DNA of 64,000 bases from Adineta vaga (lineage: Eukaryota; Rotifera), in NCBI GenBank assembly GCA_021613535.1, contig CP075495.1:1922001-1986000 (forward strand), in the 5' to 3' direction. How positions within the stretch are numbered: the first letter of the stretch is position 1; the number at the start of each line of letters is the position of its first letter. Under the pieces are notes generated by a model. The model did no database searches. It saw only the letters and a program-made list of their open reading frames with translations, and had not been told where the DNA came from. Below, one piece after another: positions 55,401 to 64,000 of this stretch. The translations under genes and the position numbers were made by a program.

Positions 55401-57565
55401 TCAACATCGTTTTGTTTTCTTCTCCTCTAATTCTAATATTTTCATTTAGAATGTTTGGCTTCTTTTCCATGGTTTACATAATAGTCCTTCGTTTTTAACT
55501 CATGTTGAACTATCACTGTGGGAACTTCGTTTAAAACGTCCAACACCAATGCCTCGTATTTGGCTTAGTATTCAACGTAGCTATTCATTTCCATCATCAC
55601 TTTATAATCTTTGTTTAATAACATATATTCGTACGCCATTTTCAATGAAAGAAGGAATAACTCGAGCATTTTCTGCTATTGATAATGATCTTCTTCGTCA
55701 TTCATCAAAATCCGAATGGCTTCCATTATTACATAATATTTGTTATCTTCATTCAACTCTCAATCTTCGTACAAGATATAATCAAGCTGGATGGGATATA
55801 CCATCATTAACAACATTTACAAATGTTGAATTAACATCAGCTTTTCAAGTTATTGCAAGAGAATTTGCTTTAAGTGATCAATCAACGACTCGATTAGAAT
55901 CCGGAATACCAAATGCAACAATATCGAATGAAATAAATATTCGACAATTATCTTGGTCATCAATGCGATATACATTATCGGAATTAATCTATGGTGCAAA
56001 AGCATTAAGTGACTATGATCAACGAGCTATTGCTAATATTGTTGATTTTTGGATTCAACCAGGATCAGTTCGAAAAGATTTCGAATATTCAAAAATAAAA
56101 TATAAAATTCCATCCATCTTTTTTACTCAACAACCAAAATTAAGTCAATTATTACAAGCAATTGAAGCACTTCCGGCACATCAATTCGATGTTCCAGAAG
56201 CATGTCATCTTCATTCAAGTTTCGAAGCAAATACTGGTGATGATATTTTTGTTCTTAGTCGTCTTAATCGAGTATTAGATGCATTACCTTCAAACATTTC
56301 TTTGAATGCATCGATTTTTCAACGACCTAATACACCAATCGAAGGTTTGATTTTCTTTTTTCCATACAAATTCTTCTCTTAATTTCTGATTATCAATGTG
56401 AATAGATATAACAATTAATACATCGTTTTCTTCGTCAAGTGGTTTGTGGAATTCACTTAGTTCAGCAGCATTGTATTCATTTGCTACGAAGAAAAATGTT
56501 GGATTAGACGAATATTGTGCATCAATATTAACTTCTAAATTGCCGAAAGTTTTAGCAAAAGTAATATCTATTCAAATGATTATTTCTTTTCATTGTATCT
56601 ATTTTTATATTAGGATCAAATATTAGATCGTGCTCGTCGTAATGGTTCACCATTGACTACTCCTTTCAATATTTGGATTGTTCATGAAGCTGAATTAATG
56701 ACTGATCTTGTTAATCTCATTCGAAATCATGTACAAGCAATAAAAACAGCTTGTGAACTTAATCAATTAGGTGTACATTGGTCAGATGAATTAGCAAATG
56801 TTGCTCATGCATTGTATTATCAACGTATACCTGATGTTTGGTGTGATGCAATTGGTCTAAGTGCACCACCACCAGTATGGGGTTTGACTAATTTCTTCAA
56901 TGATTTAAATATGCGAGCAGAACATATCGAGAAATTATTGACTAAAGGTATGATTGAATGCTTCCTTTTTCTTCTCTTCATTTACACATGATTAACTTGT
57001 TATAGGTCGTGAGAAGCATCCAGCATTTAATTTGTCTGCATTTTTCAATGCTTCATCCTTGTTCGGTATCTATAAACAAGAAGTTGCACATGCATTAAAT
57101 CTTTCTGATGATACGAATAACAGTTCTCTTGTATTTCAATGTGAATTAACACCACGTGATCGAGAACATATTCGTGAAGCGCCAAAAGATGGTTTCTTCA
57201 TCTATGGTCTGTATTTATGGGGATGTAGTGCGGATAAAAATACTGTTGAACATGGTATTTCTGATGCACCAACAAAAAATCGTGAAGGATGTTCAACATT
57301 ACCTGTTATACATTTGACATGTGTACCAACAGAAAAAACTGCTCCTGCTGTCACACAACCACAAACACTTACCGATACAACAACAGGTCCTAGTCGACCA
57401 ACAACAACAGATACCTATGCATGTCCAGTATTTCCGAAACGTTTTATGGAACGACGTTCATCTGAGGTGATTTGTGAATTAGAACTATGGAAAAAGGTAA
57501 CTGTGATTGGTCAAGCATCACGATGGGCATGGCGTGGTGTTTGTATGACTGTTAAACCGTACTAA
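37495..57565 (+). CDS. Divergent dynein heavy chain (DNAH5/DNAH8-related) with eroded AAA1/AAA4 and frameshift
   Basis: This is a giant axonemal-type dynein heavy chain of about 67 exons and roughly 5,250 codons. The tail matches outer-arm DNAH5/8 (ECKAIIGALITSKSKVIRKW, VTNQLVKICKHHMNN, DDPPLPRNAPPIAG). The linker, six AAA modules, coiled-coil stalk and C-terminal domain follow (PKDGFFIYGLYLWG). AAA1 lacks a working P-loop (VQGKQAVGKMYTIT) and Walker B. AAA2 (CGSPYSGKSS) and AAA3 (SGTTGSCKT, CLFIDDLQ) are better kept. AAA4 is lost (VMGTVGSHLSK). One frameshift lies near 40970 and a probable one near 54598. Exons: 37495-38031, 38096-38247, 38312-38485, 38560-38905, 38957-39168, 39231-39392, 39448-39527, 39582-39731, 39791-39911, 39981-40177, 40237-40326, 40375-40733, 40868-41609, 41680-41801, 41857-42442, 42503-42917, 43154-43710, 43767-44301, 44362-44607, 44658-44882, 44942-45307. 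They continue: 45372-45470, 45528-45669, 45727-45965, 46020-46147, 46204-46316, 46373-46558, 46610-46796, 46857-46965, 47024-47218, 47285-47365, 47422-47489, 47543-47824, 47902-48092, 48155-48357, 48411-48560, 48612-48683, 48740-49063, 49131-49238, 49299-49465, 49517-49703, 49756-49863, 49927-50075, 50133-50920, 50978-51220, 51276-51341, 51402-51536, 51600-51683, 51745-51971, 52023-52255, 52314-52355, 52510-52548, 52716-52920, 52984-53304, 53367-53560, 53619-53790, 53850-53998, 54060-54245, 54309-54420, 54477-54672, 54726-54955, 55010-55090, 55152-55392, 55450-56344, 56406-56560, 56614-56947, 57006-57565. AATAAA lies at 57624-57629. It may be a pseudogene in progress or a non-motor dynein. Confidence 0.88.
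45131..46316 (+). other. Dynein AAA1 region, catalytic motifs missing
   Basis: Within the dynein gene, these exons align with the main ATPase site. The lead-in GSEFYGVHQTLCITPTTEKC corresponds to the conserved EYLG..RLVITPLTDRC. The Walker A position reads GKQAVGKMY instead of GPAGTGKTE, so the Thr that holds the nucleotide magnesium is Met. The Walker B position reads GVFHNIHTLP instead of CFDEFNRI, losing the acidic pair. The sensor-like region (VGILATRNPFAIDPNNDHR) is still recognisable. ATP hydrolysis at AAA1 drives every dynein motor, so this product should not walk. Confidence 0.8.
50978..51971 (+). other. Dynein stalk and microtubule-binding region
   Basis: These exons carry long charged helices (KRMKDESLRSRQVKMQEEHD, VEQWREKLAEKRKEVEFW) that fit one arm of the antiparallel stalk. 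The region around IRTFQTPPILIGTIMEMV corresponds to the conserved R-x-x-x-x-PP-x-x-I of the microtubule-binding tip, and the returning helix includes RYASEEAAILVHYAIALVEY. The binding end therefore seems kept even though AAA1 is dead. Confidence 0.65.
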
Positions 57566-57769
57566 TCTCTATTGTCTGTCTCGTTTCTTTTTATGTGTTG
57601 ATATGTTTGAATCTCATATATTTAATAAACAGAATCTCTGATGCTTTTCACATCATTGTATATGTGTTTATAGAGTTCTCACTTGTTCATACAAGATTTT
57701 ATGATGGGAATTACAGAAAATGAAAGCTATAACTAATTTGAAAAGTTTCATTTGTTGTTTTTGTTGTGA
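57566..57769. terminator. Convergent 3' end region with dynein poly(A) signal
   Basis: About 200 nt separate the dynein stop codon from the GST relic on the other strand. AATAAA at 57624-57629, about 60 nt after the stop, is the likely dynein poly(A) signal. Confidence 0.55.
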
Positions 57770-58148
57770 TCACTCTACTCGTACAACATTGAATCCAGCG
57801 CGGGGAAAATGAATGTTGACATCACCGACTTTCTCATCCGAAATTCGCAAGATAATCTCATACTGATCAATGGCTACCAATTTTCCTTCAACTGGTACAC
57901 AACCAGAATTTTGTGAGAGAATAATGATGGTGTATTCGGTCGAAGTCGATCAAGTGTACGTAGAATAAGATATGTATCACAATAAATACCAGCACCAACT
58001 TGAAGTACTGGTATACGACGATAACCACCAGTTAATGGTTGAAGAAAAGATCGTGGTGTTTTTGGATCAATAATCACTGAACGCCAATTTGTATTTCTTC
58101 CGAAAACGGAGATAGATCATGGTAATTGAGAATAAGCTCTTGACTCAT
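57770..58148 (-). pseudogene. Relic of a bacterial-type glutathione S-transferase family gene
   Basis: Read on the minus strand, three pieces in different frames match one protein. The first is MSQELILNYHDLSPFSE, the start of a GST-like thioredoxin fold with SPFSE as the glutathione-site motif. The second is WRSVIIDPKTPRSFLQPLTGGYRRIPVLQVGAGIYCDT in the next frame; TGGYRR-PVLQ-G-IYCDT is a signature I recall from alphaproteobacterial GST-family proteins. The third is a C-terminal piece in yet another frame (GKLVAIDQYEI, VNIHFPRAGFNV) that matches the end of those same proteins. The helical middle domain, some 130 residues, is absent, as are a few residues between the first two pieces. The gene is thus decayed by deletion and frameshift. 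A prokaryotic origin by horizontal transfer is inferred from the family resemblance only. No intron explains the breaks. Confidence 0.7.
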
Positions 58149-58360
58149 CAGTATATCAAACTCTCTTGACCTGAGCTTCGAAATACTTTATATCAAATTA
58201 GTTAAGCCTAATTTCTGCGATCGTTCATTTATAGCTATATCGATTTTTTATTTTATTTTAATAAATGAAAATCATCACTCCGTCGCATACGATATATATT
58301 TTCGACGGAAAAAGTGATAAAAACGAAGGATCTTGTTTAAGGTTTAGTTTCACATTTCTT
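58149..58360. other. Intergenic: AS3MT 3' UTR
   Basis: This AT-rich gap of about 210 nt lies between AS3MT and the GST relic, both on the minus strand. TTTATT near 58245-58255 gives AATAAA on the minus strand, a plausible AS3MT poly(A) signal. Confidence 0.45.
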
Positions 58361-60358
58361 TTAACATGTTCCTTGACGGCCACAACAACCTCCTGATGAT
58401 TGACCACTAGATACTTCTTTTGATGACTTTTGGTTATTTAAAGCTGGTATTTGCTAAAATAAATTACAATCAGAATAAATCAATCTATTCCATTATCATA
58501 CTTTTTCATCAGTTATTTCTTCAAATTTAAAATTATTTTGATATCTTGATACAAACAACATTTTTGTCATATCACTATCCAAATATTGAGCTTCACCATT
58601 AAGCTAAACACAATTATAGATAATAACTATATAAATATGAATATTTAGAATAGTAGCATTATACTTTGAATATTATTGAATCATTGAATTGAAATTCATT
58701 TTCATAATGAATAATTGGTGTTTGGTAAGTAACTAAAGTGCCTAGTTTACTGTTATAAATGTTTGAATCATTAATAGATTTATTCTTAAATAACCGATAA
58801 GTACATGACGTGAACTTGATATCTCCTACAAAATATATATATTTTCTATGATTTATAAGACGAACAATTAAATTAGAAAAAAATCAAACCAAGTAATTTT
58901 TGTAAATCTACGTTGTTGACACCTATGGGTTGTTGTGTGATTAATATTGGTCTGGTAAAACCAGCATCAAGTGCGCCCGAGACTAAATCACTTTCGCAGA
59001 TAGCACCACTTAAACATTCGCCTATCATAAAATACAAAATCATAGTTCAATTCAAAGATTAGACAAAGGTTTCATTTGAAATTATTAGCATCTGACGTTT
59101 TACAAAATACTATTGTAGAGCAGTATAAAAACATGTTACTCTTACAGTAAGATAAATTGCCATAAAACTAAAAAATCTTACCCCAGAGAATCTTATTTTG
59201 TCGTAATTCTTCTGGTACTGGCTGATCTGCATAAACATCACTGAAGTAAAATTCACCTCCAGGCTACAAATACAAAAACAAATATTCAACTCATCTAATT
59301 ATCATTTCTTTCTTTCTTTCGTTCACAAAATTCAATCACATCAAAACACTTACTTTCAACATTTCATACACTTGTTGTAAAACTTTCTTCTTATCAGGAC
59401 TTAAATTAACAACACAATTTGATCTAAACAATAATAATAATAATACTAATAATGAGATTATTAAAGTTAAACGTGAGAATCAAATCAAACTATGAATTAT
59501 AAATACATACACAACCACATCAAATGAATTCGGTTTTAATTCAGAATCATCAGTAAGTTGTTCAATTTTACCCAAACGAAATTCAACATTTCCTTTTGAA
59601 AATCCAAATTGTTTTGTATGATAATCAATATAAAGATTAGCAACATCAAGCTGAAGTTAAAAATAAAAAAATACACATAGAGAAAATTAAATTTTATAAT
59701 GATTGATAAGAAAATTAATATAATAACTTGTTCTTTAGTCATATCAACACCAACAACATATCCTTGTTCTCCAACAAGACTTGATAAAATATAAACATCA
59801 CGTCCTGATCCTGATCCAAGATCTAAAACTCGACAATCTTCAAGTTTTGGTGGAAAAACCAAACCACAACCATAATATCTATGAATAAATATAAATTGAA
59901 TTGAAAATAGAACTAATTATTCTTTCAAAAAATAGTTTTCTAGTGTCACAGAGCGGATCCTTTGTCTATCACCATTTGCTCAAACTTTTTAAAATAGAAA
60001 AGATATTTGTGCTGGAAATAGTTTAAACTGATTACTTTTACAGTTTTAAACAAACTATTGATTCTTTAAAAGATATATGTTAGAATAAAGTTCGAAATAT
60101 ATACTTCTGTATGTATGTGTGTCATCGCAAAATAGATGTCCTTATAGTCATTTATATTGTACTTGAACTATTTGTATGAAGTATTTATTATCTAGTATGA
60201 ATTTACTTTGCTACGACTTCTGGATGGATTTTTTTAAGAATATCCTTAATAAAGGACGGAACTTTTGCCTTTGAACAACAAGCATCAGTTTTTAGATCAC
60301 TTGACTGTTGTAATTCCTGGCCATAATAATTCTGTACGTCTTCGTGTACGGTTGCCAT
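58361..60358 (-). CDS. AS3MT: Arsenite methyltransferase
   Basis: This cytosolic enzyme uses S-adenosylmethionine and thiols to methylate trivalent arsenic. Nine exons (transcript order 60358-60207, 59878-59728, 59650-59512, 59423-59354, 59263-59182, 59021-58890, 58825-58665, 58603-58502, 58453-58361; the donor of the third lies at 59511-59512) encode about 360 residues, against about 375 in human. The N-terminus reads VHEDVQNYYGQELQQSSDLK. The SAM-binding motif is RVLDLGSGSGRDVYILSSLVG followed by VVGVDMTKEQ. All four arsenic-site cysteines are kept: TDACCSK, YYGCGLV, SNCVVNLSPDKK and GECLSGAI. The conserved strand PGGEFYFSDVYAD is present, and the C-terminus ends GGCCGRQGTC like animal AS3MT. 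The first intron is 328 nt; the others are about 50-160. It is a normal intron-bearing gene. Metazoan-type motifs argue for vertical inheritance. Confidence 0.96.
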
Positions 60359-60550
60359 ACTGATATAGTGTATAGAGAGAATATATATTTGTAAAAAGAT
60401 GAAGTGGACTAACTAAAACATACACGTCGATATATATATATATATATACTTTTGAATGATGACGAAGCAGATGTGCTATGCGAAAACCATCTTTATCGGT
60501 TCTCTCTGCGTGATTGGTCAACAAAAGCACAGTACATACATATGTAGCGT

Positions 60551-60608
60551 GATGATGCGGTATTTCTAGTTAATATTCAGTACTGGATATTAGAAATACT
60601 GCATCGTC
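60551..60608. repeat. Imperfect inverted repeat (hairpin)
   Basis: The left arm GATGATGCGGTATTTCTAG plus TTAATA pairs with the right arm TATTAGAAATACTGCATCGTC around a loop of about 12 nt, giving about 20 paired bases with few mismatches. The core GATGCRGTATTTCT recurs in direct orientation at 60905-60918. It could be the remnant of a small inverted-repeat element or a structured RNA. It lies about 190 nt upstream of the AS3MT start. Confidence 0.6.
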
Positions 60609-61283
60609 AGCATTATGATTACATCAGATATGCATTACTATGTTTTCGTTGACTAGTCAGAAAACGAGAACAGAGAAAGATCGTTCTAGAATCGTCATCG
60701 TCAGAAGTGAGTCAAAGTAAGGTCATATTAGCCTAACTTGAATCCATAGTCTACTATTTTCTCTCTATTAGCGGTATATGGATAGAGTTTTCGGTAGATG
60801 TCCTTCTTTTGTGTTTTTTAACTGTTTATGAAATTCGTCGTTACTATTACCGTTACTTGATCACTTTTCAGTAGTTTAGAAGGATTGTCATTAAATTTGC
60901 TGGTGATGCAGTATTTCTCGGTCAATGGAAGTGAGGTCAAAGGCAGTTGGTTCACTTCTTATATAGAATTTACGTCATTCAAATGCGTTTATATTTCTCT
61001 ACTTTTTTCTCGTCTTTTGACGCGATCTATATATGTGTAGAAAAAGCGAGATGCAAAATAGCTTCAATCGATTTTATAATTCTGACTTAGTTACTACCTT
61101 CCGGGTATTTTTTTGAATCTGAAATAATCATTGTCGGTAAAGAAAATATTTAATTATCAATCTATCGTCTAAATCCGTCATTATCGATAATTTTTATCAA
61201 TAATATAAAGAGGAAAACGGCAAACTCCAAACTCTTGGAGTCTTCTGGAGTTCAGTAAAATTCTAATGATGTCTTTGAAAGTA

Positions 61284-61300
61284 TATCTATCTATCTATCT
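61284..61300. repeat. (TATC)n microsatellite
   Basis: Four to five TATC units are followed by TATATA sequence in the intergenic region downstream of the small acidic gene. Confidence 0.65.
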
Positions 61301-61525
61301 GTCTATATATATATTCAGATACTATTGTGAATTGAATCTTTCTGATGAGTACTATGTAAAAAGACAGTGATATGAAGTTTGATTTAAACGTACATGTATA
61401 TTATTTACTTTTTACTTGTGTTCAGCACGTTTAGCTATTCCAAAAGTTTACATTGAACAAAATATCGTTTATTTAGTGATAAAATTAAACAAAATAAATA
61501 TGAATGAAAAAGAACAGTTATTTTT

Positions 61526-61900
61526 TTAATGACCATATGCTGTATCCGAAGTAATCGGTTGCTTGAAAGCTTGTTTTTTTTCACTACTTGGAAGCCAACA
61601 AGCACTTTGCTTATGGAAAAATTTAGTTTCATCATTGGTTGAAGAACTAAAATAAGCACGTTTGCTGTGAGGTTCGACTTTATCCGTAACTCTTATTGCA
61701 ATGAAGTCTATTTTTGTCGTTTTTACTGAATTTTGTTGATTATTTTGTTTATTTTCATCTGTAGTATCATCATTAAAAGATGAATCATTATCATTATCGT
61801 AAGTATTGGTCTCATCTGTTTCATCATTATCTCTATCGTCGTCAGCAAAGTCAAATTCATCAAAATCCATATCTTCTAATTGAGATGAATAATCACACAT
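61526..61900 (-). CDS. Small acidic protein of unknown function
   Basis: I do not recognise a family. From the Met at 61900 the frame encodes 124 residues. The first 50 are strongly acidic and low in complexity (MDFDEFDFADDDRDNDETDE, then Asn/Asp/Thr-rich). The C-terminal 60 are more ordinary and basic (VKTTKIDFIAIRVTDKVEPH, CWLPSSEKKQAFKQPITSD). The frame stays open upstream to a Met at 62050, but that part (MMCAIKTHFHFFRIT...) does not look coding. A CAG acceptor at about 61920 could join an unseen upstream exon. There is no signal peptide or membrane segment. It could be a short nuclear or regulatory protein; the evidence for expression is only the open frame and its coding-like composition. 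Confidence 0.45.
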   Translation of the reverse strand: MCDYSSQLEDMDFDEFDFADDDRDNDETDETNTYDNDNDSSFNDDTTDENKQNNQQNSVKTTKIDFIAIRVTDKVEPHSKRAYFSSSTNDETKFFHKQSACWLPSSEKKQAFKQPITSDTAYGH

Positions 61901-62506
61901 CTTCGATCTTGGATTTAACTGTATGAACACGTATGCACTTAGTAGATTTACATGAAGAATACCAATGTTCTTCAAAGTGTTCATTATTCTCTCGACTGAA
62001 GGGCAGGTGATACGAAAAAAATGGAAATGCGTTTTTATGGCGCACATCAAATGTCAAAAAAATATTTTCTTTGAAATTATCGCAAACACCGGAAATTGAT
62101 AGTAGATTGATGATGAGACGATAGATGTAGGTGGTAAGGTAGGTAGCTGAAAGGTTAAAGACGATAAGTAGAAAAATGAATTATTCGTAAATTGTTTTCG
62201 GCAGCTTGCAATTGATCCTTAAGTATTTTACTAGGGTGTACTGTTTCTTCTGCAACTATCATACCAGAAAGGGTAATATTCAGTGTTCGTAGAAACTTTA
62301 AACATACATGATTTCGATGCTGCGTCTCCTTTCATGCGACAATTGGTGTTCCATTTTGAGTTCGTCACAGGTACACTTCATCTTACTATGCATTTGAAGG
62401 TATAACAAGGAAAAAAGTGAGACTTCCATATTTCAGTACTTCCACTACACTCTTTAAAAAAAGGATTTTTAAGAAACCAAAAAGGATCTTCCCATGAGCA
62501 CAAAAT

Positions 62507-62589
62507 CGGAACCATTTATAGGTTCCGCATAAAAAAGGTTTCGTATAAAACCTTTTCCCGAAAAGGGATCATAGAGGTTTCGCGCAAAA
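62507..62589. repeat. Cluster of short hairpins with repeated GGTTYCGYRYAAAA unit
   Basis: Three adjacent perfect inverted repeats occur: CGGAACC (62507-62513) with GGTTCCG (62521-62527); AAAAGGTTT with AAACCTTTT around CGTAT (about 62533-62555); and CCTTTTC with GAAAAGG (about 62551-62566). Overlapping them is a 14-nt unit, GGTT(T/C)CG then four variable bases ending in AAAA, at 62521-62534, 62537-62550 and 62576-62589. It looks like a structured non-coding repeat or transposon remnant of unknown type. Confidence 0.6.
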
Positions 62590-63837
62590 CTATTTTACAC
62601 GTTAGAACCAAAAAGTGTTTGAAGAAAGGTCCAGTACCAAAATCGCTTGAATGAGAACACCTACAGTTCTGCACCAACCGTTTGACATCAAAGTATTCTT
62701 ACCTAGCGATACACTAGGTGTCGCAGTAAAGGTTTACCACAGAATATTTTCGGCGATTCCAACAACCTACAATGGAAAAAAAGAATTTTTATTATTAATA
62801 TTGAAATAAATTTATCTTTTCGAGAAAATGAACATCCTATAACAGGAAATAAGTTTTCATTATCGATATATACGAGCACATATATTTAGATGAATATACG
62901 TTTTCTAAAAGGTATCGGTATTGTAATCGGCAATAAAATGCATGTTATTTGTATGTATATGGATATATGAGTATTAGCGATTATAGTCATGTACTATATA
63001 AAGAGCGGTAAGTATGACTGATATTGATAAGATATGAGGTATTACATTGCAAGTGCTATATATGATGTAAAAACAACACTTTTTGAGAGAGTTAAAGATA
63101 GTTTCTCTCTGTAATGGTAATCTTGCTCAGAAACAATAATAAAAGTACAGAAAACTGCGCTCCTCTTGTTAAACGTTATGTAAAAATTTAAAATAGAAAA
63201 CTGATACAACAGTTAGCACTCGAACGTTGCAATATAGTAACTATTTGCGCTAGTTTGATTTATTTAATTTCGCATTCTTTATATTAATCCTACTAAGATT
63301 TTCTCTCTCTTGAATTCACTATTTAGCATTAGCTGGTGCATTCAACTTATAATCTATTATTTTTGTATAACTTATTTAGTTACTAAAATGCTACTTGATT
63401 TCTCCCTTATAGGCTAACAAACACACACTCTTCTTTATTGTAGGGCGGATCGATGAGAACTTGGATTTCATTCACTACCAGATATTGCGACCATTTCATT
63501 CTTCATATTATGCTAAATATTTCCCCGATTTGAAAAGCGAAGTTCACACACCTGTAGCATCTTTCTGACTTTCTCGTAATTCGATTGCTTTGTCTTGTTT
63601 CGTTTCTTCTAAGTAAAATTTACACTATTCATCTGCGATCCTTCGCTTGTTCCCATCATCATCATTGATACTGGTGATCTTTGACACATTTCTGTGCTGC
63701 CGACAAAGTATTTGTTCTTAAAACAAACTTCTCATTGCTACTCACCATTAATTCTCGTTCTCAGAGAAAAGATCTAACACCTTTTGAAACTTTGCGTAAC
63801 TCTACAAACCACCCTATATTACACATTGACACTATCA

Positions 63838-64000
63838 ATGCTTAACGAAGTTATACAAGGCGTCATAAGAAAACTGCGGGATCATCTGAAGATGAACGAA
63901 CTAAGCTATGTTCTCCTGCTCAGCACGCTAAAACTTCAACAATTGGCAGTTACCGCAAAAATACACAAAAAAATACAGAAGATTTATTACACTGTCGATA
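63838..64000 (+). CDS. Possible start of an unknown gene, cut by the window edge
   Basis: From an ATG at 63838 the frame is open to the end of the window (54 codons). It predicts a helical, basic peptide (MLNEVIQGVIRKLRDHLKMN, then SYVLLLSTLKLQQLAVTAK). Codon choice includes CTG, CTC and CGG, which are rare in the other genes here. I recognise no family. It may be chance, a mobile-element ORF or the first exon of a gene to the right. Confidence 0.22.
   Translation, partial: MLNEVIQGVIRKLRDHLKMNELSYVLLLSTLKLQQLAVTAKIHKKIQKIYYTVD

Larger units (their letters stand above)
60359..61525. other. Intergenic 1.2 kb upstream of AS3MT with hairpin repeat
   Basis: No coding sequence is seen between the AS3MT start and the small acidic gene. 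The gap contains an imperfect inverted repeat at 60551-60608 with a third partial copy at 60905-60920, and a TATC microsatellite at about 61284-61300. Confidence 0.45.
61901..64000. other. 2.1-kb right-edge region without a firm gene
   Basis: Apart from the hairpin cluster at 62507-62589 and a short open frame at the very end (63838 onward), nothing is supported. The stretch from about 63.4 kb is somewhat richer in G+C than the other gaps and has longer stop-free runs, for example about 42 codons from 63443 after a TGTAG acceptor-like site. It may hold the 5' part of a gene that continues beyond the window. Confidence 0.35.

Overview
The window is about 64 kb of AT-rich animal DNA with densely packed, intron-rich genes. 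Most introns are only 50-65 nt. The sequence points to a bdelloid rotifer of the Adineta/Rotaria kind (inference). The reasons are the tiny introns, an ART-like gene with TPR repeats, an intronless CHAP amidase of bacterial or trypanosomatid type, a relic of a bacterial-type glutathione S-transferase, and a rhodopsin-like receptor of the expanded rotifer type, all lying among conserved animal housekeeping genes. I predicted gene models by hand from splice signals, reading frame and remembered family sequences.

Layout: 1-6.6 kb is the 3' nine-tenths of the spliceosome core protein PRP8 (+). 6.9-9.4 kb is a ubiquilin (+). 9.4-12.4 kb is a gene-free stretch leading to the Hippo-pathway transcription factor TEAD/Scalloped (12.4-14.7 kb, +). 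15.9-16.9 kb is a MEMO1-family gene (-). 17.8-18.9 kb is a rhodopsin-like receptor broken by a frameshift (+).

From 19 to 26.3 kb there is a small accessory block of compact genes: a secreted GPI-anchored Ly6/three-finger protein (-), a secreted helical protein of unknown family (+), the CHAP amidase (-), a TPR protein (+) and a lipid-anchored ART-like/TPR protein whose ART active site is eroded (+). After 3.4 kb without a gene comes a neuropeptide receptor of the somatostatin/allatostatin-C type (29.7-32.1 kb, +). It is followed by the chaperonin subunit CCT4 (32.8-35.1 kb, -) and a makorin-like RING/CCCH protein with an RS-rich head and an RD-rich tail (35.5-37.1 kb, -).

A single giant gene of about 67 exons fills 37.5-57.6 kb (+). 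It encodes a dynein heavy chain related to outer-arm DNAH5/DNAH8. Its tail, linker, AAA3, stalk and C-terminal regions are recognisable, but the AAA1 and AAA4 nucleotide-binding motifs are lost, and one clear frameshift and one probable frameshift are present. Beyond it lie the GST relic (57.8-58.1 kb, -), arsenite methyltransferase AS3MT (58.4-60.4 kb, -), a small acidic unknown protein (61.5-61.9 kb, -) and a terminal 2 kb without convincing genes that contains a cluster of consecutive hairpins.

The genes do not form one pathway. The themes are housekeeping (splicing, proteostasis by ubiquilin and CCT, transcription by TEAD), sensing (two receptors) and accessory or acquired functions (CHAP amidase, ART-like protein, GST relic, arsenic methylation). 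The best leads for new biology are the dynein-like protein with a dead AAA1, the ART pseudoenzyme, the horizontally acquired CHAP amidase, the GST relic and the structured repeat at 62.5 kb.
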